Shown here one piece after another: positions 37,563 to 46,958 of a DNA stretch of 55,750 nt. Every line of letters begins with the position of its first letter. The stretch's first letter is position 1. This DNA comes from Myxococcales bacterium (lineage in GTDB: Bacteria; Myxococcota; UBA727; VGSZ01). The position numbers and the translations under genes were made by a program. The notes beneath the pieces were generated by a model. It had not been told where the DNA came from. It searched no databases and saw nothing but the letters and a program-made list of their open reading frames with translations. The DNA lies in assembly GCA_023248635.1 (NCBI GenBank), contig JAHFED010000045.1, positions 1 through 55,750 of the forward strand, in the 5' to 3' direction.

Positions 37563-38665
37563 TCGTCGGCGCCGGCTTTTCGGGGAGCGTGCTCGCTGAG
37601 CGCCTCGCCGCTGCCGGCAAAAAGATCCTGCTCGTCGACAAGAGATCGCACATCGGCGGCAACGCCTTCGACCGCACCAACGAGCACGGCATCCTCATCC
37701 ACCAATATGGGCCGCACATCTTTCACACCAACTCGACCGAGGTCTTTGAGTACCTGTCGCGTTTCACGGCCTTTCGCCCCTACGAGCACCGTGTCCTGGC
37801 CAGCGTCGACGGCAAGCTGCTGCCGATCCCCATCAACCTCGACACGGTCAACGGCCTCTATGGTTGGCGACTCTCCAGTGAAGAGCTCGAGCGCTTCTTT
37901 GTCAGCGTCGCCGAGCCGCGATCGGTTGTGCGCACGTCCGAAGACGTCATCGTGAGCAAGGTGGGACGATCGCTCTACGAAAAATTCTTCCGCGGTTACA
38001 CGCGCAAACAATGGGGCCTCGATCCCTCCGAGCTGGACGCCTCGGTCATCGCTCGCATTCCCGTTCGCACCGATCGCGACGACCGCTATTTCGGCGACAA
38101 ACACCAGGCGATGCCAGCCGACGGCTATACGTGCATGTTTGAAAATATGATCGATCACAAAAACATCTCTACTGTGCTGGGAGTAGATTACAGAAACATT
38201 GCAGATGATGTGCATTATCGAACGATGATCTACACCGGACCCGTCGATGACTACTTCGACTGCTGTTACGGCAAGCTCCCCTATCGCTCGCTCAGGTTCC
38301 AACACGAGACCCTCGACACGCCTCTGCACCAGCCGTGCGCCGTCATCAACCACCCCAACGACCATGCCTACACCAGGGTCACTGAGTTCAAGCACCTGAC
38401 GGGTCAGGAGGGACCGCGCACGAGCATCGTCTACGAATTCCCACAGGACGACGGCGATCCGTACTACCCGATTCCTCGAGCAGAAAACACCGAAATATAT
38501 CAGAGATATCAAACACTGACTGAACGAACACATGAGGTCCTATTTTGCGGACGTCTTGGGACATACAAGTATTACAACATGGACCAGGTCGTCGCCCAGG
38601 CCCTGGCGCTCGCCGCGCGCATCGTAGGCGTCAATCGCCAAGAGCTGCTCGCTCTCAGCGCCTGA
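37547..38665 (+). CDS. glf: UDP-galactopyranose mutase
   Basis: 372 residues, usual length for the family. FAD-binding start MYDFLIVGAGFSGSVLAERLA with GxGxxG, VDKRSHIGGNAFD, QYGPHIFHTNS, and further conserved YTRKQWGLDPSEL and GRLGTYKYYNMDQ (the C-terminal FAD site). The enzyme interconverts UDP-galactopyranose and UDP-galactofuranose. Codons near 38100-38240 and 38480-38580 switch to A/T-ending. Confidence 0.95.
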   Translation: MYDFLIVGAGFSGSVLAERLAAAGKKILLVDKRSHIGGNAFDRTNEHGILIHQYGPHIFHTNSTEVFEYLSRFTAFRPYEHRVLASVDGKLLPIPINLDTVNGLYGWRLSSEELERFFVSVAEPRSVVRTSEDVIVSKVGRSLYEKFFRGYTRKQWGLDPSELDASVIARIPVRTDRDDRYFGDKHQAMPADGYTCMFENMIDHKNISTVLGVDYRNIADDVHYRTMIYTGPVDDYFDCCYGKLPYRSLRFQHETLDTPLHQPCAVINHPNDHAYTRVTEFKHLTGQEGPRTSIVYEFPQDDGDPYYPIPRAENTEIYQRYQTLTERTHEVLFCGRLGTYKYYNMDQVVAQALALAARIVGVNRQELLALSA

Positions 38666-38764
38666 TCCATTGGTTGCTTCGGGTGACTTCTTGCTGACGC
38701 GGAGCTGGCAGTCACAGAGAAGCGCCCCTTGCGCGACGGATCGGTCGGAGGTCGGGAGGAAGAG

Positions 38765-41107
38765 ATGACCAGCCCAGGGCAAGCAAATCGACAACCAGCA
38801 GGCGATCTGGAGCTCTGGGCGGGCATCGAAGGCACCGTGAACCGCGTTGGCGATCGTTTCTTCGATCAGATGGAGCGCTCCGGGCATCTGCACCGCGTCG
38901 ACGACGTCGATCGCATCGCCGCGCTCGGCGTTCGCACGGTGCGCTACCCCTTCTTGTGGGAGCACGCCGACCCCCAAGGCGAGGCCATCAGAACGGGCCA
39001 AGGGTGGTGCTGGGACTTCGCCGACGAGCGGGCCGCGCGCCTGCAGGCCTGCGGGTTGCGACCCATCGCTGGGTTGTTGCACCACGGCAGCGGTCCACCG
39101 GGGACCAGCCTCCTCGACGACGCCTTCCCCTCCCTCTTTGCCCGTTACGCCGCCGCCTTTGCCCAACGCTTTCCGTGGATCGACGACTACACCCCGATCA
39201 ACGAGCCCCTGACGACGGCGCGCTTCTCGGGGCTCTACGGGTTGTGGTTTCCCCACCGCCGCGACGACGTCAGCTACTTGCGGGCGCTCACCAACCAGGT
39301 CGAGGGCACCCGCCTGGCCCTGCAGGCCATCCGTCAGGTCAACCCGAGCGCGCGACTCGTGCAGACCGAAGACCTCGGCCACACCACCTGCTCCGAAGGC
39401 CTCGAGGACCAGGCGGCCTTTCAAAACGAGCACCGCTGGCTCACCTTCGATCTGCTGTGCGGACGAGTGACGCCCACGCACGCGCTCTACCGCTGGCTCG
39501 TCGACGTCGGCCACATTCCTGTGGCCACCCTGGCCCGTTTCGCCGCCGAACCTTGTGCTCCCGAGGTCGTCGGCCTCAACCACTATCTGACCAGCGATCG
39601 CTTTCTGGATCTCGATCTCTCGCGCCATCCCTCCGACACCTGGGGCGGCAACGGGCGCGTGCGCTACGCCGACGTCGAAACGGTGACCGTGGCCCCCGTC
39701 CGCGGCCATCAGGCGGTGCTGCGGGAAGCCTGGGAGCGCTACCGCCGGCCCACGGCTCTCACCGAAGTGCACCTGGGCTGCGAACGCGAAGAACAACTGC
39801 GCTGGTTGCACGAGGCCTGGGGCGCGGCGCAACAAGCGCGGGCCGAAGGCGTCGACGTCGTCGGCGTCACCGTCTGGGCGCTCCTGGGCTCCTTTGACTG
39901 GGACAGCCTCGTGACCCGACAGGACGGGCACTACGAGCCGGGGGCCTTCGACGTCCGAGGTCCCAGGCCCCGCCCCACGGCGCTGGCGCACATGACCCGC
40001 GAGCTCGCCGTCGCCGGATACAGCGATCATCCCGTGCTCGCGAACACTGGATGGTGGCGTCGTCGTTTCGTGGTCGATCACCCGCGCCCCGACGTCGGCG
40101 CGCGCCCCATCCTCATCACCGGTAAGCACGGCACGCTGGGCGCAGCCCTCGCCCAGGCCTGCGTGAGGCGCGGCTTGGAGCACCGGCTGGTCTCCAGGGC
40201 CGAGCTCGACATCACCTCTCGCAGCGATGTAGAGCGCGCGCTCGAAGACCTGTCGCCGTGGGCCGTCGTCAACGCCGCTGGCTACGTGCGCGTCGACGAC
40301 GCCGAAGGCGAACCCGAGCGCTGCTTCGCCGACAACACCCACGGGGCGGCGTTGCTGGCAGCGGGTTGTGCGGACCGCGGGCTCCCCTTCTTGATGTTCT
40401 CGTCGGACCTCGTCTTCGATGGCGCCCAGCGGCAGCCCTATCTCGAAGAGCACCAGCCTGCGCCCCTGAGTATCTATGGCCGGAGCAAGGCCCTCGCCGA
40501 AGAGCGCGTGCGGAAACGTTGTCCCCGAGCCCTCATCGTGCGCACCAGCGCCTTCTTCGGCGCCCACCGGGCCGAGAGCTTCGTCTCCCTCGTGCTGCGC
40601 TCGCTGCGCGCCGGCCGATCCTTCCGCGCCGCCGCCGACCTCACCGTGTCCCCCACCTATGTGCCGGCGCTGGTGCACGCCTGTCTCGACCTGCTCATCG
40701 ATGGCGAAGAGGGCATCTGGCATCTCGCCAACGACGGCGCCGTCACTTGGGCCGAGTTTGCCCGCCAGGTCGCTCGCCTCACCGACAACGACGACGGCCT
40801 CATCGAGCCCTGTGCGAGCGCTGAGCTGGGGCTGCGCGCGTCTCGTCCTCGCTACTCGGTGCTGGGGAGCAGTCGTCACTGCCTCATGCCGGCGCTGGAA
40901 TCGTCGTTGACGGCCTGGCTGAGTACCCAGGCCCTGCGAGCTCTGTCGGAAGCGGCCGTCGGGCCGGAACCGGGCGCGGAGTTCTGTGCCCTCAAGTCGG
41001 GAGGCCAAGTCCGCGGCCCCAGCCTTGGATGCAACGAGCTTTTGAACGACGGGCCGGGCCTGCAGCCCTCAGCCCGCCAACGCCGACGCGGGATGGCGGT
41101 GTTGTGA
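38765..41107 (+). CDS. Fusion of a GH1-like glycosidase and an RmlD-type reductase
   Basis: 780 residues; GGAGG five bases before the ATG at 38765. Residues 1-440 are GH1-like: NEP motif with the acid Glu147, LTEVH with possible nucleophile Glu334, and WALLGSFDWDSL. About 446 onward is a dTDP-4-dehydrorhamnose reductase-like SDR: ILITGKHGTLGAALA, LDITSRSDVERAL, VVNAAGYVRVDDAE, DLVFDG and the catalytic YGRSK. Such fusions are known in other bacteria; the substrate is not established. The last 45 residues are extra, low-complexity. The gene lies 99 bp after glf. Confidence 0.85.
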   Translation: MTSPGQANRQPAGDLELWAGIEGTVNRVGDRFFDQMERSGHLHRVDDVDRIAALGVRTVRYPFLWEHADPQGEAIRTGQGWCWDFADERAARLQACGLRPIAGLLHHGSGPPGTSLLDDAFPSLFARYAAAFAQRFPWIDDYTPINEPLTTARFSGLYGLWFPHRRDDVSYLRALTNQVEGTRLALQAIRQVNPSARLVQTEDLGHTTCSEGLEDQAAFQNEHRWLTFDLLCGRVTPTHALYRWLVDVGHIPVATLARFAAEPCAPEVVGLNHYLTSDRFLDLDLSRHPSDTWGGNGRVRYADVETVTVAPVRGHQAVLREAWERYRRPTALTEVHLGCEREEQLRWLHEAWGAAQQARAEGVDVVGVTVWALLGSFDWDSLVTRQDGHYEPGAFDVRGPRPRPTALAHMTRELAVAGYSDHPVLANTGWWRRRFVVDHPRPDVGARPILITGKHGTLGAALAQACVRRGLEHRLVSRAELDITSRSDVERALEDLSPWAVVNAAGYVRVDDAEGEPERCFADNTHGAALLAAGCADRGLPFLMFSSDLVFDGAQRQPYLEEHQPAPLSIYGRSKALAEERVRKRCPRALIVRTSAFFGAHRAESFVSLVLRSLRAGRSFRAAADLTVSPTYVPALVHACLDLLIDGEEGIWHLANDGAVTWAEFARQVARLTDNDDGLIEPCASAELGLRASRPRYSVLGSSRHCLMPALESSLTAWLSTQALRALSEAAVGPEPGAEFCALKSGGQVRGPSLGCNELLNDGPGLQPSARQRRRGMAVL

Positions 41108-41114
41108 ACCCGAG

Positions 41115-41132
41115 CGTTGCCCCGCGGCAACG
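41115..41132 (+). promoter_or_regulatory. Hairpin abutting the ribosome site of the M24-like gene
   Basis: CGTTGCC (41115-41121) pairs with GGCAACG (41126-41132) around loop CCGC. The stem ends at the first base of the GGAGG (41132-41136) that serves the ATG at 41141. The structure could limit or protect ribosome access. Confidence 0.5.
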
Positions 41133-41140
41133 GAGGCACC

Positions 41141-42271
41141 ATGAGCGAGCATCCCCTCTCACACATCGGGCGACCCAACGAGCTGGTGACGCCCGAGCAG
41201 GCGGTCAAGCTCGACCGCATACGCGCGCTGCTGCAGCGCCGGGGCTTGAACGCCCTGCTCTTGACCCGCGCCGCCAACATCGCCTGGCTCAGCGGCGGCG
41301 CCCGCGTCTACGTCGACGTCGCCACCGACCAGGGCATCGCTGCCCTTTTGGTGACGCCCGCCGGGCGCCTCCTGCTCACCGACAACATCGAAGCGCCGCG
41401 CCTGCGCGACGAAGAACCACTCGCGCCCTTCGGATTGGTGGCCCACCCCTGGTACGAGGCCGACGACGACATCGCGGCCCTGAGCGCGGGCCTCCTGGTG
41501 GGCGCGGACGGTCCTGGGCCTCACCGGCTCGACGTCTCGGCCGATCTGATGGGCCTGCGCAGTCCACTGCTCGCAGTTGAAGTCGACCGCCTGCGATCGC
41601 TGGGGAGCGACGTCGGACAAGCGATGCTGCAGGTCGCACGCACCGTCGAGCGCGGCATGAGCGAACACCAAGTCGCCGGCCTGCTGGCAAAGGCCATCTA
41701 CGACGTCGGCGCCGTTCCCGTCGTCGTTCAGGTTGCCGCCGGGGGGCGCGCCGAGCGCTTCCGCCACGCCCTGCCCACCGATGCTCGCCTCGAGACGACG
41801 TTGTTGTGGGGCGTGTGCGCGCGCCGTCACGGTCTGATCGTGAGCGCCAGTCGCCTGCTGTGTTTCGGACCCGTGCCCAACGAGCTGCGCAGGAAGCTCA
41901 GGGCGACGGTCGCCGTCGAAGCCGCCGCCCTTGCCGCCACCCGGCCCGGGGTGCCTCTGGCGGAGGTCTTCGCGCGCATCCAAGAGGCATGGACCACCGC
42001 CGGCCATCCCGAAGCGTGGCGCCAGCACCACCAAGGCGGCCCGTGCTCCTACAGCACCCGCGACGCCTTCGCCGCACCAGACAGCACCGAACGGGTGCAG
42101 GCACCGCAGGCCTTCGCCTGGAATCCCAGCCTGCCGGGCGCCAAATCGGAAGATACGGCGCTGATCACGGACTCCCGCATAGACTTCCTGACTCGATCGC
42201 CGAACTGGCCAATGATAAAGATTATTATGAACGGCGAAGATATTATTGGAAACGATGTATATGAAAGGTAA
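41141..42271 (+). CDS. M24 (creatinase/Xaa-Pro peptidase-like) protein with altered metal site
   Basis: 376 residues; GGAGG before the ATG. N-terminal creatinase domain (LNALLLTRAANIAWLSGGARVYV) and C-terminal pita-bread-like domain (VERGMSEHQVAGLLAKAIYDVGAVP, VPLAEVFARIQEAW, HHQGGPCSYSTRD, LPGAKSEDTALI). The first two metal-binding Asp positions read WGVCAR and IVSASR, so the usual dimetal site looks incomplete. It may act as a non-peptidase. Its stop shares a base with the GH2 start (TAATG), so the two are coupled. Confidence 0.75.
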   Translation: MSEHPLSHIGRPNELVTPEQAVKLDRIRALLQRRGLNALLLTRAANIAWLSGGARVYVDVATDQGIAALLVTPAGRLLLTDNIEAPRLRDEEPLAPFGLVAHPWYEADDDIAALSAGLLVGADGPGPHRLDVSADLMGLRSPLLAVEVDRLRSLGSDVGQAMLQVARTVERGMSEHQVAGLLAKAIYDVGAVPVVVQVAAGGRAERFRHALPTDARLETTLLWGVCARRHGLIVSASRLLCFGPVPNELRRKLRATVAVEAAALAATRPGVPLAEVFARIQEAWTTAGHPEAWRQHHQGGPCSYSTRDAFAAPDSTERVQAPQAFAWNPSLPGAKSEDTALITDSRIDFLTRSPNWPMIKIIMNGEDIIGNDVYER

Positions 42272-44103
42272 TGATGACGTACACATTCAAACACATGATG
42301 TCGCCGGTGACTGGTCACGGATATCCGCGGCCGCAGCTGGTCCGCGAACAGTGGGAGTCCCTCAACGGAGCCTGGCGCTTCGCCCTCGACCCCGACGCCG
42401 CATGGATCGGGCCCGAGCAGGTGAAGTGGAACGGCGACATCGTCGTTCCCTTCGCCCCTGAGACTTCCCACAGCGGCGTCGCCGACAACGGCCTCTACCG
42501 TTGCTGCTGGTATCGCAAGGACCTGCCGATGGCGCCCCCGCGCTCGGGCGAGCGCGTCTTGCTGCACTTCGGCGCCGTCGACAACCGCGCGACGGTTTGG
42601 ATGAACGGTCGATACCTGGGTGCGCACGATGGTGGATATACTCCATTTTTCTTTGATGTTACTGATTTCATCAACACTGAAGCAATGCAGCAGATCATTG
42701 TGCGAGCCTATGATGATCCGGCAGATTTGACCGTGCCTCGCGGCAAGCAGGATTGGTTGCCTGAGCCCCATTCCATTTGGTACCCGCGCACCACGGGCAT
42801 CTGGCAAACCGTGTGGACCGAGCGCGTGCCCTCGACCTACGTCGGCAGCATGCGCTTCACGCCCAGCTTGCTGCGCTGGGAAATCGGCTTCGAAGCCTGG
42901 CTCTTGGGCGACCTGCGCGACGACCTTTTTCTCGACGTGCGGCTCGAAGCCGGTGGCCGCGTCTTGGTCGACGATCGCTACGCCGTCATCGCCGGCGAAG
43001 TACACCGGCGCATCGCCTTGTCCGATCCTGGCATCGATGACTCGCGCAACGAGCTGCTCTGGTCGCCGACGTCGCCGCGCATCATCGACGCCGCCATCAC
43101 CCTGCGCGCTGCCACCGGCGAGGCCCTGGAGAACATGGGCAGCTACACCGCTCTGCGCTCGGTGGCCATGCAGGGTGACCGCTTCTTGCTCAACGGCCGC
43201 CCGCTCAAGCTCGAGATGGTGCTCGATCAAGGTTTGTGGCCCGACACCGGCATGACAGCCCCCGACGACGCCGCCTTACGCAAGGACGTCGAGCTCGCCA
43301 AGGCCATGGGCTTCAACGGCGTCCGCAAGCACCAGAAGATCGAAGACCCGCGCTACCTGTATTGGGCCGACGTGCTCGGGCTTTTGGTGTGGGAGGAAAT
43401 GCCGAGCGCCTACCGGTACAACAAAGACTCCATCGCGCGCCTCACCGCCCAATGGCACGAGGTCATCGACCGCGACTATTCACACCCCTGCATTGTCGTT
43501 TGGGTGCCCTTCAACGAATCGTGGGGCGTGCCCAACCTCCCCAACAGCGCCGCCGAGCGCCACTATGTGCAAGCCCTCTATCACCTGACCAAGACCCTCG
43601 ATCAGACCCGTCTCGTCGTCGGCAACGACGGCTGGGAATCGGTGGCCACCGACATCATCGGCGTCCATGACTACGACGAAGACCCGGCGCGCATCGGGCA
43701 CCGCTACGGCGCCGATCGGCTCAAACCGCGCCTGCTCAAGAGGGAACGGCCTGGGGGGCGCGAGCTCATCGTCGGCGAGCAGAAAGTCGCCGATCATCCG
43801 ATGGTGCTCTCGGAGTTCGGCGGCATCGCCCTCGCCGGCGACAACGTCTGGGGCTACTCGACCTGCAAGACGCCCGCGGAGCTCCAGGCTCGCTACGAGG
43901 GGCTGATGGAAGTCGTGCGCGACCTCGGGATCTTCTGCGGATTTTGCTACACGCAATTCGCCGATACCTACCAAGAGGCCAACGGACTTCTGCGCCACGA
44001 TCGGCAGCCGAAATTTCCCATCGAGCACATCGCTCGCGCCACCCGCGGTCGCCGTGCCGATCGTCCCGCGCTCCCCGACCCCGTCCCGGCGCTCATCCCC
44101 TGA
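42271..44103 (+). CDS. Glycoside hydrolase family 2 protein (beta-galactosidase-like)
   Basis: 610 residues. Sandwich domain with LYRCCWYRKDLPM and RATVWMNGRYLGAHDGGYTPF, then the TIM barrel: GFNGVRKHQKIEDPRYLYWADVLGLLVWEEMP, VVWVPFNESWG (acid Glu416) and MVLSEFGG (nucleophile Glu515). Family 2 enzymes cleave beta-galactosides, glucuronides or mannosides; specificity cannot be read here. Shorter than LacZ because the C-terminal domain is missing. No signal peptide, so cytoplasmic. Confidence 0.88.
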   Translation: MMTYTFKHMMSPVTGHGYPRPQLVREQWESLNGAWRFALDPDAAWIGPEQVKWNGDIVVPFAPETSHSGVADNGLYRCCWYRKDLPMAPPRSGERVLLHFGAVDNRATVWMNGRYLGAHDGGYTPFFFDVTDFINTEAMQQIIVRAYDDPADLTVPRGKQDWLPEPHSIWYPRTTGIWQTVWTERVPSTYVGSMRFTPSLLRWEIGFEAWLLGDLRDDLFLDVRLEAGGRVLVDDRYAVIAGEVHRRIALSDPGIDDSRNELLWSPTSPRIIDAAITLRAATGEALENMGSYTALRSVAMQGDRFLLNGRPLKLEMVLDQGLWPDTGMTAPDDAALRKDVELAKAMGFNGVRKHQKIEDPRYLYWADVLGLLVWEEMPSAYRYNKDSIARLTAQWHEVIDRDYSHPCIVVWVPFNESWGVPNLPNSAAERHYVQALYHLTKTLDQTRLVVGNDGWESVATDIIGVHDYDEDPARIGHRYGADRLKPRLLKRERPGGRELIVGEQKVADHPMVLSEFGGIALAGDNVWGYSTCKTPAELQARYEGLMEVVRDLGIFCGFCYTQFADTYQEANGLLRHDRQPKFPIEHIARATRGRRADRPALPDPVPALIP

Positions 44104-44119
44104 CGAAGGCACCAAGGCG

Positions 44120-46681
44120 TCAAAGCGCCACAGCGACGACGTCGGTGATCTCCCGCAGGCCATCAACGGCCTCGACCACGGTGAAGGTCGGGCTGAAGCC
44201 AGTGGCGCTGCGGTAGGGCGCGTCGACGGCGTCGATGACGGCCTCGACCGCGGCCCTGCGCACCAGGCTGAGCACCGACCCGCCGAAGCCGCCACCCATC
44301 ATGCGTGCCCCGAGCACGGCATCACCACACCCCTGCAGGCGCTCGACCAGCGTATCGAGCTCGAAGCAGCTGACTTCGAAGAGGTCCCGCAACGAGACAT
44401 GGGCGGCGTTGAGCAGCTGCCCAAAGTGAGCGAGCTCGCCCGTCTTCAGGGCGCTGACCGACTGCAGCACACGCGCATTGTCGTCGAGAACGTGACGGAC
44501 CCGCCGGCGCAGCGGAGCAGGTAGGGCGGCGCCGTGTCGTTGCAGATCGACGGCCGTGACATCGCGCAAGCTGGCGAGGGGTCGGCCAGCAGTGAGACCC
44601 AACAAGCGCACGGCCTCGACGCACTCCGCACGCCGACGGTTGTAGCCGGAGTCGATCAGCGAACGACGCCTGCCAGTGTCGGTGACGACGAAGACGCAGT
44701 CCCTCAGGCGCAGGGGCACGTGCTCGGTGGCCATGCTGCGGCAATCGAGCAACATCGCGTGCCGCGCTCGCGCATGTGCGATGACCCACTGATCCATGAT
44801 GCCGCAGTCGACGCCGACGATGTGCTCGGCTCGTTGGGCCAGCCAGGCGAGCTCAGCGGGGGGCAAGGGCGTCGCCGACAGCGCCGATAGGGCCGCCGCG
44901 ATGACCAGGCACAGCGCCGTCGACGACGACATCCCGCTGTTGGGGGTGAGGTCGGAGGTGAGCACCAATTCGAATCCACCGACGTGCAGGCCGCGCTCGG
45001 CGAAGGCGTCGATGACGCCGCGCGCGTAGCGTGACCAGTCAGCGCGCGAGCCCGACGGACCCGGCTCGTGCAGCGCTGCCGTCGGAGTCGGGGTGAAGCC
45101 TGGCTGCTCCAGACGCTGGGGCATCGTGAACGAGATGGGCGCGCCGACCTCGAGCGAAAACAGGACGCAGTCGTCGTCGGCGCGGGGACGGACCCAGGCC
45201 ACGATCCCCCGATCGATGGCGGCGGGGAGCACGAGGCCTTCGTTGTAGTCCGTGTGCTCGCCCATGAGATTGATGCGCCCCGGCGCCGAAAAGAAGCGGG
45301 GCTCGCCGACGCCTCCGTCGCGCAAGGTCGTCGAAGCCGCCTGCAGCCGGGCGATGCGAGAGGCGTCGCTTTCTCGCTCGCGAGCGAAGGGTCGCGTCGT
45401 CGCCGGTGCTGGGCGGGTTGACTTCGGCGCGGCTCGGGTCGCTGCCGCCAGCAGCCTGCGTACGGGCTCCAGGTCCTCGCGCGTTTTCACGGGGTAGAAA
45501 CGACCGGCGAAGAAGTCCCCCGGTCCTCCCTCCCGCCTCACATGGACGGCCGACCAGGGCAGGATCGCTCGGCCGTCGTCGTCACGGGCGCTGGTGGCTT
45601 CACCGGTGATGGTCTCTGCCTGAAGGGCCGCGCGTCCGCCGATGGCTTTGATCACCGCGTGGGTTTGCAGGGGAATGTTCCGGTCGAGAGCTTCGAGATC
45701 AAAGAGGAAGGTGTTGATCGAGACGTCGGTCAAGGCGCGTTGGTCAACGTCATCGGGTACGCGAAAGCCCTCGAGAAGGCACAGCGCGCCGTCGGCCCGC
45801 ACGACGACGCCGACCTTGGATCCATCGGCGGGCGTGCGCGTTACCGTCTCTGCGAGCATCGAGACCCCGCTCTCTCGACGTTGCAGAAAGAGGCCGATCA
45901 GCGTGGCGTCGACCGTGGCGCCGAGGTTGTCGACGTTGGAAAACAGCAGCGTCTTGACGCCGCTCGCGCGCAACTCTCGCAGGACTCCCGTGGCCCGCAG
46001 CGAGGGAAAGAAGTCGCCATGGCCCGGCGTCGCGTAGCTCTCGCGCGGCAGCAACGCCCGTGCTGCGGCTGGCGCTGCGCCAAAGACGGCGCCTTCGGGC
46101 GTGAGGCGCACCGAGATGCTCTGGGAGAACAAGCGCACGTCGTCGTCGAGCAACCTGCGCTCGCTGAGATGCCGCTCCAGACCCTGGGGTCCGGGCAAGG
46201 TCGCGAAGGAGCCCATGACGCAAAAAGGCAAGCGGCGGCCGACGCGCCGTCCGACCTCGCGGGCGTTGTCCAGCTTCAGCTCGATGAAGCTCTTGCCGTC
46301 GATCACCTCGACGCTGCCCTTGACAACGGGCGGTCCTCCGCCTCCAAAGCGCGTGGCCATGCCGCCAGCGACGACGACGACCGCGACCTCACCGGCTGCG
46401 AGCGCGATCTGGCCTCGTTGCTCGAGCTCCCTTGCTTCGGCGCTTTCAGGGGGAGGCAGCTGGACGATCTCGTCGCTCTGAGGTGGCGCGATGGGCCCGC
46501 GGTAGAGGGACGACAACGGCGTCAACACACCGCTCCGGACGGCCCGCCGAAAAGACAAGAAAGCGGCGAGGTCGAAGCGGTGTGCCAGCAACAAGTCGAC
46601 GTCGGCGCCGGGGATGTGCGCTCGGATCTGGTCGGCGAACGTCGACACATCGTGTGATGCGGGGCCGATGTTGGTGCTCAT
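44120..46681 (-). CDS. Fusion of UDP-sugar pyrophosphorylase-like and galactokinase domains
   Basis: 853 residues from the ATG at 46681 with GAGG upstream. N-terminal domain (about 1-430) is UTP-glucose-1-phosphate uridylyltransferase-like (eukaryotic UGP/UAP type): VVVAGGMATRFGGG, SYATPGHGDFFPSL and FSNVDNLGATVDATLIG. The C-terminal domain (about 455-853) is a galactokinase: GRINLMGEHTDYNEG, TSDLTPNSGMSSSTAL (GHMP loop), GIMDQW with the catalytic Asp and MMGGGFGGSVLSL. Expected reactions: galactose to galactose-1-phosphate, then with UTP to UDP-galactose, bypassing galT. Arg/Pro/Ala-rich linker. Convergent with the GH2 gene. Confidence 0.9.
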   Translation of the reverse strand: MSTNIGPASHDVSTFADQIRAHIPGADVDLLLAHRFDLAAFLSFRRAVRSGVLTPLSSLYRGPIAPPQSDEIVQLPPPESAEARELEQRGQIALAAGEVAVVVVAGGMATRFGGGGPPVVKGSVEVIDGKSFIELKLDNAREVGRRVGRRLPFCVMGSFATLPGPQGLERHLSERRLLDDDVRLFSQSISVRLTPEGAVFGAAPAAARALLPRESYATPGHGDFFPSLRATGVLRELRASGVKTLLFSNVDNLGATVDATLIGLFLQRRESGVSMLAETVTRTPADGSKVGVVVRADGALCLLEGFRVPDDVDQRALTDVSINTFLFDLEALDRNIPLQTHAVIKAIGGRAALQAETITGEATSARDDDGRAILPWSAVHVRREGGPGDFFAGRFYPVKTREDLEPVRRLLAAATRAAPKSTRPAPATTRPFARERESDASRIARLQAASTTLRDGGVGEPRFFSAPGRINLMGEHTDYNEGLVLPAAIDRGIVAWVRPRADDDCVLFSLEVGAPISFTMPQRLEQPGFTPTPTAALHEPGPSGSRADWSRYARGVIDAFAERGLHVGGFELVLTSDLTPNSGMSSSTALCLVIAAALSALSATPLPPAELAWLAQRAEHIVGVDCGIMDQWVIAHARARHAMLLDCRSMATEHVPLRLRDCVFVVTDTGRRRSLIDSGYNRRRAECVEAVRLLGLTAGRPLASLRDVTAVDLQRHGAALPAPLRRRVRHVLDDNARVLQSVSALKTGELAHFGQLLNAAHVSLRDLFEVSCFELDTLVERLQGCGDAVLGARMMGGGFGGSVLSLVRRAAVEAVIDAVDAPYRSATGFSPTFTVVEAVDGLREITDVVAVAL

Positions 46682-46900
46682 GCCGCGCCTCTGCACCGCC
46701 GTGCAAAGAAACGTAGGCAAAGGGAGCACCCAGCGCAGGTTGCCCAAGGGAAAAAAAAGCGGCGATCCCCGACGACGACGGATCTGCAATGTGTCCGAAA
46801 CGGGACGTCAAAACGGTACGCCGGGGCCGTACTCGCGTCGACGATTCCGCGTGTGAAAATGAGTCGTGGACCAAGCCTCTGCCCGCCCGTTGAACAGACA

Positions 46901-46924
46901 CTCACGACGTTGGCGCGTCTTGAG
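46901..46924. repeat. TGGC-loop hairpin upstream of the histidine kinase gene
   Basis: Stem CTCACGACGT, loop TGGC, stem GCGTCTTGAG, with 8 Watson-Crick pairs, one wobble and one mismatch. It resembles the repeat unit at 36188-36289 in reverse. It lies 34 bp before the chosen start of the kinase gene. Confidence 0.6.
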
Positions 46925-46958
46925 AAAGCCGCCGTCGCGGCGCTGGCGCGTGCCCAGC

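Noticed and set aside
38540-41008. Minus-strand frame of 822 codons opposite the GH1-RmlD gene
   Set aside because: The plus strand has motifs of two families and a ribosome site; the antisense frame has none.
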